Assembly: GCA_964643485.1 (NCBI GenBank)
Contig: CAZXRA010000283.1
Coordinates: 1 to 5,201 of the forward strand
DNA: 5,201 bases
Direction of reading: 5' to 3'
From: Iamia sp964643485
Lineage (GTDB): Bacteria > Actinomycetota > Acidimicrobiia > Acidimicrobiales > Iamiaceae
Shown: piece after piece, positions 1 through 4,289 of the stretch
Layout: each line of letters starts with the position of its first letter
Position numbering within the stretch: position 1 is the stretch's first letter
The notes under the pieces: generated by a model
Database searches by the model: none
The model's input: the letters and a program-made list of their open reading frames with translations, nothing else
What the model was told of the DNA's origin: nothing
Made by a program: the position numbers and the translations under genes

Positions 1-333
1 GATGACGACGAGGAGGGCCACGAGCACCACGACGATGGCGGCCACCAGGGGACCACTGCCCCCGCGCCGGGGAGGTTCCTCCTCCGCCGGGTAGTAGGGG
101 CCCTGGTCGGCGGCGGGGACCGCCGCCGTCGCCGCCGGTCCGGCGGCCGGGAGCACCTGGGTCGCGTCCTGGGTCGGGCCCACCGGTGCCGTCCCCTGGG
201 GCGGAGTGGCCTCGGGATCGCCCGTGGCCCAGGCCCGGGTGGCGTCCTCCGGGGTGGGGGGCGGGGCATCGTTCCCCCCGATGGAGGCCGGATCGTCCTC
301 GGGGCGCCAAGCGGAGGTGTCGTCGTCGCTCAC
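1..333 (-). CDS. Pro/Ala-rich single-pass membrane protein, N-terminal part (cut by window)
   Basis: The reading frame opens with GTG at 333-331 and stays open to the window edge, giving 111 codons without a stop. The protein starts MSDDDTSAWRPEDDP. About 85 residues of Pro, Ala, Thr, Gly and acidic residues follow, which looks disordered. A short basic patch (PPRRGGSG, about residues 89-96) leads into a strongly hydrophobic stretch (LVAAIVVVLVALLVVI, about 96-111) that reads as a transmembrane segment. The order (acidic/Pro-rich N-terminus, Arg pair, membrane helix) suggests a cytoplasmic tail with the rest of the protein outside; this is inference. The start lies 7 bases after the stop of the upstream reductase gene and shares its transcription direction, so the two probably form an operon. 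I do not recognise the family, and the function-bearing part is probably beyond the window. Confidence 0.72.
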   Translation of the reverse strand, partial: MSDDDTSAWRPEDDPASIGGNDAPPPTPEDATRAWATGDPEATPPQGTAPVGPTQDATQVLPAAGPAATAAVPAADQGPYYPAEEEPPRRGGSGPLVAAIVVVLVALLVVI

Positions 334-337
334 GTCG

Positions 338-342
338 CTCCT
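338..342 (-). promoter_or_regulatory. Shine-Dalgarno AGGAG overlapping the upstream stop codon
   Basis: Read on the minus strand, AGGAG overlaps the TAG stop of the reductase gene and sits 4 bases before the GTG at 333-331. This is the clearest Shine-Dalgarno motif next to a start codon in the window. It supports the GTG start and suggests translational coupling between the two genes. The spacing is slightly short. Confidence 0.6.
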
Positions 343-1108
343 ACTTGCAGGTGGCGATGCCGCCGTCGACGGGCAGCACCGTCCCGGTGATGTACGAGGC
401 GGCGCGGGACGACAGGAAGATCGCCGCCCCGGCCATGTCGTCGGGGCGGCCGATGCGCTTCAGGGGCGCCGACGCCGCGATCTGGTCGCCGGCGGCGGCC
501 AGCGTGGCCGCCATCATCTTCGACTCGAAGGGCCCCGGGGCGATGGCGTTGACCGTGATGCGGGGAGCGAGCTTGCTGGCCAGGTGGCGGGTGAGCTGGT
601 GCACCGCCGCCTTGCTGGCCGAGTACGAGTAGGTCTCCAGGATGGGGACGTGGATGCCGTCGATGGAGCCGATGTTGATGACCCGGGACGGGTCGCCGTC
701 GGTGGCCGCCGCCTCCAGGAGGGGCAGGGCGAACTTCGTGGTGTGGAACACGCCCTTCACGTTGAGGTCGAGGGTGCGGTTCCAGGCCGCGTCGTCGAAC
801 TCGGCGAGGGGAGCGCCCCAGGTGGCCCCGGCGTTGTTGACGAGGATGTCGAGCGACGCCGTCTCGGCGCCCACCGCTTCCACGAGCTGGCGGCAGCCCT
901 GTTCGGTCGACAGGTCGGCGGGCACGCCCCGGCAGGGGCCGAGCGGTGACAGCTCGGCCACCACCTCCTCGACCACGTCGGCCTTGCGGCTGGAGATCCA
1001 CACCGAGGCCCCGGCCTCGACGAACCCCCGGGCGATCATCAGGCCGATGCCCCGGGTGCCCCCGGTGACGAGAGCCGTCTTCCCTTCGATGCTGAACAGG
1101 TCGGACAC
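341..1108 (-). CDS. Classical short-chain dehydrogenase/reductase (SDR), RhlG/3-oxoacyl-reductase-like
   Basis: This is a 255-residue NAD(P)-dependent oxidoreductase, the normal length for a classical SDR. Numbered from GTG 1108-1106, the Gly-rich cofactor motif TGGTRGIG is at 15-22. NNAGA is at 91-95, the structural Asn is in LDLNVKG (N116), and the catalytic Ser is S148 in NIGSIDG. The YxxxK pair is Y162/K166, and PGP follows at 191-193. The C-terminal block RIGRPDDMAGAAIFL...GTVLPVDGG is typical. SSRK (39-42) after the second strand suggests NADP(H) preference (inference). The substrate cannot be read from sequence; wording such as NNAGATWGAPL and NIGSIDG resembles RhlG-like beta-ketoacyl reductases. 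An upstream ATG at 1243 is open in frame but would add 45 Arg/Ser-rich residues and run into the divergent synthetase gene, so GTG 1108, just before the VSDLFSIEGKTALVTGG start typical of SDRs, is preferred. A Pro/Ala-rich membrane protein gene follows at once. Confidence 0.93.
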   Translation of the reverse strand: MSDLFSIEGKTALVTGGTRGIGLMIARGFVEAGASVWISSRKADVVEEVVAELSPLGPCRGVPADLSTEQGCRQLVEAVGAETASLDILVNNAGATWGAPLAEFDDAAWNRTLDLNVKGVFHTTKFALPLLEAAATDGDPSRVINIGSIDGIHVPILETYSYSASKAAVHQLTRHLASKLAPRITVNAIAPGPFESKMMAATLAAAGDQIAASAPLKRIGRPDDMAGAAIFLSSRAASYITGTVLPVDGGIATCK

Positions 1109-1116
1109 GAACGGGG

Positions 1117-1122
1117 ACCGTA
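1117..1122 (-). promoter_or_regulatory. Possible -10 box (TACGGT) for the SDR gene
   Basis: On the minus strand TACGGT (TAnnnT type) lies 8 bases upstream of the preferred GTG start at 1108. No Shine-Dalgarno motif lies in between. This fits a leaderless or nearly leaderless transcript, as is common in actinobacteria. No -35 box is evident. The call rests on a six-base match and position only. Confidence 0.35.
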
Positions 1123-1166
1123 GACGAAGGAAGGCGAACCGCACCGAGCGGCCGCGCCGGCACCGG

Positions 1167-1172
1167 TAGCCT
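1167..1172 (+). promoter_or_regulatory. Possible -10 box (TAGCCT) for leaderless glyS transcript
   Basis: TAGCCT is followed by exactly 6 bases and then the ATG of the glycyl-tRNA synthetase at 1179. There is no Shine-Dalgarno motif upstream of that ATG. The spacing puts the transcription start at or next to the A of the ATG, so a leaderless mRNA is likely. The same TAnnnT-6-ATG geometry recurs before the leader ORF at 4236. Confidence 0.45.
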
Positions 1173-1178
1173 CGCCGG

Positions 1179-2513
1179 ATGGCCACCGACCGCTCGCCCG
1201 ACGCCGAGGCGTCGCTCTTCGACACGATCGTCAACCTGTCCAAGCGCCGGGGCTTCGCCTTCCCCTCGGCCGAGATCTACGGCGGCTTCCGGTCCACCTA
1301 CGACTACGGGCCTGTCGGCGTCCTCCTCCTCCGCAACGTGAAGGACGCCTGGTGGCGCTCCATGGTGCAGCTCCGCCCCGACGTGGTCGGCCTCGACGCC
1401 GCCATCCTCTCGCCCCCGGCGGTGTGGGAGGCCTCGGGCCACCTCCAGAACTTCACCGACCCCCTCGTCGACTGCACCAACTGCAAGGAGCGGTTCCGCC
1501 TCGACAAGCTGGACGACCCCGAGCAGTGCCCCTCGTGCGGCAAGCGGGGGTCCTTCACCGAAGCCCGTCAGTTCAACCTCATGTTCTCCACCCAAGCCGG
1601 GCCGGTGGCCGACGCCGGGGCCACCGCTTACCTGCGTCCCGAAACGGCCCAGGGCATGTTCGTCGACTTCACCCAGGTGATGACCACGGCCCGCAAGAAG
1701 CCGCCGTTCGGCATCGCCCAGATGGGCAAGTCGTTCCGCAACGAGATCACCCCGGGCAACTTCGTCTTCCGCACCCGCGAGTTCGAGCAGATGGAGATGG
1801 AGTTCTTCGTCCCGCCCGACGAGGCGGACCAGTGGTACGAGTTCTGGTGCCAGGAGCGCTTCCAGTGGTACCTCGACCTGGGGATGCCGGCCGACAAGCT
1901 CCGGCTCCGGCCCCACGACCCCGACGAGCTGAGCCACTACTCGTCGGGCACCTCCGACGTGGAGTTCCTCTTCCCCTGGGGGTGGGACGAGCTGGAGGGC
2001 ATCGCCAACCGGGGCGATTACGACCTCTCGGCCCACGCCAAGGCCTCGGGGGAGAAGCTCGACTACTTCGACCAGGCCACCGGCGAGCGCTACACGCCCC
2101 ATGTCATCGAGCCCGCCGCCGGGGTCACCCGGGCCGCCTTCGCCTTCCTCCTCGCGGCCTACGACGAGGAGGAGGTGCGGGGCGAGACCCGCGTCGTGCT
2201 CCGCCTCCACCCCCGCCTGGCGCCGTACAAGGTGGCGGTGCTGCCCCTGTCGAAGAAGGACGAGCTCACCGGGCCGGCCCGGGACGTCTACGCCCGCCTG
2301 GCCGAGCACTGGATGTGCGACTACGACGAGACCCAGGCCATCGGGCGCCGCTACCGGCGCCAGGACGAGCTGGGCACGCCCTTGTGCGTCACCTTCGACT
2401 TCGAGTCGATCGACGACGGGGCCGTCACCATCCGCGACCGCGACTCGATGGAGCAGGAGCGCGTCCCCGTCGACGGCCTCGTCGACCACGTGCGAAGCCG
2501 CCTGGGCCTCTGA
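1179..2513 (+). CDS. glyS: Glycine--tRNA ligase (dimeric alpha2 class II type)
   Basis: This cytoplasmic enzyme charges tRNA-Gly with glycine using ATP. It has 444 residues, close to the usual 450-470 for the single-chain dimeric type, which is unrelated to the two-subunit GlyQ/GlyS enzyme. Visible landmarks: the N-terminal FPSAEIYGGFRSTYDYGPVG (28-47) typical of the family; a zinc-ribbon insertion with C99xxC102 and C117xxC120; YLRPETAQG (151-159), the glycine-site loop; motif 2 around FRNEITP (186-192) with R187 and E189, running into FRTREFEQMEMEFF; motif 3 with EPAAGVTR (311-318, R318). The C-terminal anticodon-binding domain starts near LAPYKVAVLPL (347-357). All key residues seen are present, so the enzyme should be active. 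Only about 9 of 445 codons end in A or T by hand count, a sign of strong codon selection. It is divergent from the SDR gene and is followed by the TerC leader. Confidence 0.98.
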   Translation: MATDRSPDAEASLFDTIVNLSKRRGFAFPSAEIYGGFRSTYDYGPVGVLLLRNVKDAWWRSMVQLRPDVVGLDAAILSPPAVWEASGHLQNFTDPLVDCTNCKERFRLDKLDDPEQCPSCGKRGSFTEARQFNLMFSTQAGPVADAGATAYLRPETAQGMFVDFTQVMTTARKKPPFGIAQMGKSFRNEITPGNFVFRTREFEQMEMEFFVPPDEADQWYEFWCQERFQWYLDLGMPADKLRLRPHDPDELSHYSSGTSDVEFLFPWGWDELEGIANRGDYDLSAHAKASGEKLDYFDQATGERYTPHVIEPAAGVTRAAFAFLLAAYDEEEVRGETRVVLRLHPRLAPYKVAVLPLSKKDELTGPARDVYARLAEHWMCDYDETQAIGRRYRRQDELGTPLCVTFDFESIDDGAVTIRDRDSMEQERVPVDGLVDHVRSRLGL

Positions 2514-2544
2514 GGGAGATGGCTCCGCGGGGCCGTCACCGGGG

Positions 2545-2550
2545 TAGCGT
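2545..2550 (+). promoter_or_regulatory. Possible -10 box (TAGCGT) for the TerC riboswitch transcript
   Basis: TAGCGT ends 8 bases before the first base of the riboswitch P1 helix at 2559. Transcription would therefore begin within a base or two of the aptamer, a usual arrangement. No -35 box is clear. The rest of the 45-base gap after the glyS stop holds only a weak GC-rich stem (2521-2534) without a U-tract. Confidence 0.4.
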
Positions 2551-2558
2551 GGCCCGGT

Positions 2559-2665
2559 CCTGAGGGAGTATCCGACACGGCCGTGACGTCAACACGGTGG
2601 CTACGGCCACCCGGGGCGGCCGGCCCACCGACGGCCCCGGCCCCCGGTGGGTGGAGAGACTCAGG
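2559..2665 (+). promoter_or_regulatory. yybP-ykoY family (Mn2+) riboswitch aptamer
   Basis: The leader matches the yybP-ykoY architecture. P1 is CCTGAG (2559-2564) paired perfectly with CTCAGG (2660-2665). The conserved GGAGTA (2565-2570) follows the 5' strand of P1, and the matching purine-rich GAGA (2656-2659) precedes the 3' strand, as in the family consensus GGGGAGUAG...GCAAGACC. The second conserved loop, CGTCAACAC (2587-2595), is followed by a perfect hairpin GGTGGC-TACG-GCCACC (2596-2611) and then CGG, as in the family. A GGCCG/CGGCC helix (2579-2583 with 2617-2621) encloses that loop. A further hairpin, CCCACCG/CGGTGGG (2624-2630 with 2645-2651), completes the set. This family binds Mn2+ across the two conserved loops and usually raises expression of Mn-export or TerC-type genes. 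It lies directly upstream of a TerC gene. Recognised by eye; a covariance-model search was not run. Confidence 0.85.
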
Positions 2666-2697
2666 CTGAAGAGACGTCCCTCGTCGCACAGCCGGAG
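2664..2697 (+). promoter_or_regulatory. Possible riboswitch expression platform and weak ribosome binding site
   Basis: Just after P1, GGCTG (2664-2668) can pair with CAGCC (2689-2693), with an inner GACG/CGTC stem (2673-2676 with 2682-2685). The outer stem uses the last two P1 bases, so it could compete with P1. It ends next to GGAG (2694-2697), the only Shine-Dalgarno-like motif before the TerC ATG, although it is 12 bases away. There is no U-tract, so control of translation is more likely than intrinsic termination. This is inference from hand folding. Confidence 0.35.
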
Positions 2698-2709
2698 ACC
2701 GACATCCCC

Positions 2710-4206
2710 ATGAACACCCTGATCCTCGCCGCCAGCGAGGGGTCGCCCGAACGGTTCGTCAACCTCGACATCCACCCGTGGGAGTGGGGGGCGCTCGTCC
2801 TGTTCATCGCCTTCCTCCTGGTGTTCGACCTGCTGGTCGTCCACCGGAAGCCCCACGAGATCAAGTTCAAGGAAGCGGCGATCGAGAGCGCCATCTGGAT
2901 CTCGATCGGCATCGCCTTCACCGGCGTCGTGTACTACCTGGGCAAGACGTCGGGCGTCGGCCCCGACGGCGCCCACGGCGTCGACGTGGGGGCCAAGGCG
3001 GCGGGGGAGTACATCTCCGGCTTCCTGCTGGAGAAGAGCCTGTCCATCGACAACGTGTTCGTGTGGGCCGTCATCTTCAACTACTTCGCCGTTCCCCCGA
3101 AGTACCAGTTCCGCACCCTGTTCTGGGGCATCTTCGGCGCCCTGGTGCTGCGGGCCGCCTTCATCTTCGCCGGCTCGGCCCTCATCAACGCCTTCTCCGT
3201 CACCCTGCTCGTGTTCGGCGCGATCCTCATCTACACGGCCCAGAAGATCGCCTTCCACGGCGAGACCGAGGTCGACCCGGACAAGAGCATCGTGCTGCGG
3301 GCCGTGCGCAAGATCGTCCCCTCGACCGAGAAGTACGACGGCCAGCACATGTTCACCCGGATCGACGGCAAGCGCCTGGCCACGCCGCTCTTCGCCGTGC
3401 TGGTCATGGTCGAGACCACCGACGTGGTCTTCGCCGTCGACTCCGTGCCCGCCATCTTCGGCGTGGCCAACGAGACCTTCATCGTGTTCTCGTCCAACGC
3501 CTTCGCCATCCTCGGCCTGCGGGCCCTGTTCTTCTGCCTCAACGGCCTGCAGGACAAGTTCCGCTACCTCAACTACGGCCTGGGGGCGATCCTGGCCTTC
3601 GTCGGCGTGAAGATGATCCTCACCTTCACCGGCGAGTCGATCGACTTCCCCACCGAGGACTTCCACTTCCCGACGTGGCTCTCGCTCACGACGATTGTCA
3701 CCATCCTCACCGTGACGATCGTGGCCTCGCTGATGGCCGACCGGCGCGACCCGACCACGCCCGACTCCCCGGACGACGTGCCCCCGCCCGGCGCCCCGGG
3801 CCCCGACGCCGGCCAGGCCGCGGCCGACGGCGTGGTCGGCAACCGGGACGTCGGTGGCAAGAACCGCGTCACTGCAGGCGTCCTGGGAATTGTTCTGGGC
3901 GGCTTCGGCGTGCACAACTTCTACCTCGGCCGTCCGCTCCGAGGAGTCCTGCAGATCGTCATCACCGTCGTCACGTTGGGATTCGGCGGTCTCTGGGGCT
4001 TCATCGAAGGGATCATGATCTTGACGGGCGGGATCGACACAGACGGCCGAGGTCGACCGTTGGTGGATCGTTCGGCATCAGGCCGATCTCCCCGTTCGCC
4101 TGAGGAAGAGCTCGTCGGGGTGGGCAGCCCCAGTGCTCGCCCGACCGCCGGTCCGCTCTCGCCGGACGGCGTCGTCGGGGCCGAAGACTCCGATCCCACG
4201 GACTAG
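2710..4206 (+). CDS. TerC/Alx-family integral membrane protein with C-terminal TM2 domain
   Basis: The protein has 498 residues from ATG 2710. Residues about 24-343 form a TerC domain with roughly nine hydrophobic segments. Conserved motifs are EWGALVLFIAFLLVFDL (25-41), EKSLSIDNVFVW (108-119; D114, N115), METTDVVFAVDSVPAIFG with V in place of the first M (234-251; D238, D243) and SSNAFAILGLRALFF (261-275). The membrane Asp residues are the expected metal-site residues. TerC/Alx proteins are linked to Mn2+ export and metal homeostasis; the Mn riboswitch upstream supports that role here. A Pro/Asp-rich linker (about 345-383) leads to a TM2 domain (about 384-446) with GVHNFYLGR (400-408) and two more membrane helices, then a Ser/Pro-rich tail. 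A GTG at 2647 would lengthen the ORF by 21 residues but lies inside the riboswitch, so ATG 2710 is preferred. Main-domain codons almost all end in G/C; from about residue 382 roughly a quarter end in A/T. TM2 role unknown. Confidence 0.93.
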   Translation: MNTLILAASEGSPERFVNLDIHPWEWGALVLFIAFLLVFDLLVVHRKPHEIKFKEAAIESAIWISIGIAFTGVVYYLGKTSGVGPDGAHGVDVGAKAAGEYISGFLLEKSLSIDNVFVWAVIFNYFAVPPKYQFRTLFWGIFGALVLRAAFIFAGSALINAFSVTLLVFGAILIYTAQKIAFHGETEVDPDKSIVLRAVRKIVPSTEKYDGQHMFTRIDGKRLATPLFAVLVMVETTDVVFAVDSVPAIFGVANETFIVFSSNAFAILGLRALFFCLNGLQDKFRYLNYGLGAILAFVGVKMILTFTGESIDFPTEDFHFPTWLSLTTIVTILTVTIVASLMADRRDPTTPDSPDDVPPPGAPGPDAGQAAADGVVGNRDVGGKNRVTAGVLGIVLGGFGVHNFYLGRPLRGVLQIVITVVTLGFGGLWGFIEGIMILTGGIDTDGRGRPLVDRSASGRSPRSPEEELVGVGSPSARPTAGPLSPDGVVGAEDSDPTD

Positions 4207-4223
4207 GTGTCACAGGGCACTGG

Positions 4224-4229
4224 TACCGT
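4224..4229 (+). promoter_or_regulatory. Possible -10 box (TACCGT) for the dnaG leader transcript
   Basis: TACCGT sits in the 29-base gap after the TerC stop and is followed by exactly 6 bases and then ATG at 4236. This is the same geometry as at glyS. It predicts a transcript that starts at the leader ORF rather than at dnaG. No -35 element is clear, and read-through from terC is also possible because no terminator is seen between them. Confidence 0.4.
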
Positions 4230-4235
4230 CCCGAG

Positions 4236-4289
4236 ATGGCCGCCGTACCCGAGCCTCTGATGCCCGACACTGGGCATCGGAACCACTGA
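4236..4289 (+). CDS. 17-codon leader ORF abutting dnaG (putative)
   Basis: ATG at 4236 opens a 17-residue frame, MAAVPEPLMPDTGHRNH, ended by TGA at 4287-4289. The dnaG ATG follows with no gap (TGAATG) and in the same frame. The -10-like TACCGT six bases upstream would make this a leaderless first cistron. dnaG itself has no convincing Shine-Dalgarno motif (upstream bases read GGAACCACTGA), so dnaG may depend on reinitiation after this ORF. The peptide resembles nothing I know and may matter only through being translated. An alternative is that translation starts directly at 4290 and this ORF is chance, since such a short frame is weak evidence by itself. Confidence 0.4.
   Translation: MAAVPEPLMPDTGHRNH
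4257..4280 (+). promoter_or_regulatory. Stem-loop inside the dnaG leader ORF
   Basis: CTGATGCCC (4257-4265) pairs with GGGCATCGG (4272-4280) around the six-base loop GACACT: nine pairs, one of them T-G. The stem ends 9 bases before the dnaG ATG. The 3' arm core TGGGCATC is repeated exactly at 4291-4298, beginning inside the dnaG start codon. The 5' arm could therefore pair instead with the start region of dnaG. There is no U-tract, so a terminator is unlikely; a role in start-site access is inference. Confidence 0.45.

Noticed and set aside
1109..1243. N-terminal extension of the SDR to an ATG at 1243
   Set aside because: The 45 extra residues are Arg/Ser-rich, unlike any SDR N-terminus, and would overlap the start of the divergent glyS gene. 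The SDR fold begins right after GTG 1108.
330..2489. A 719-codon open frame on the minus strand across glyS and the SDR gene
   Set aside because: It is an antisense shadow typical of GC-rich DNA. It has low-complexity Gly/Val/Arg/His composition and overlaps two genes with clear catalytic motifs in other frames.
2521..2534. GGCTC-CGCG-GGGCC stem after glyS as an intrinsic terminator
   Set aside because: It has only five pairs including one T-G, a four-base loop and no following U-tract. In DNA this GC-rich such stems are expected by chance.
2536..3915. Long minus-strand frame opposite the TerC gene
   Set aside because: It is a shadow frame rich in Asp, Glu, Gly, Val and His with no recognisable domain, while the plus strand carries TerC and TM2 motifs.
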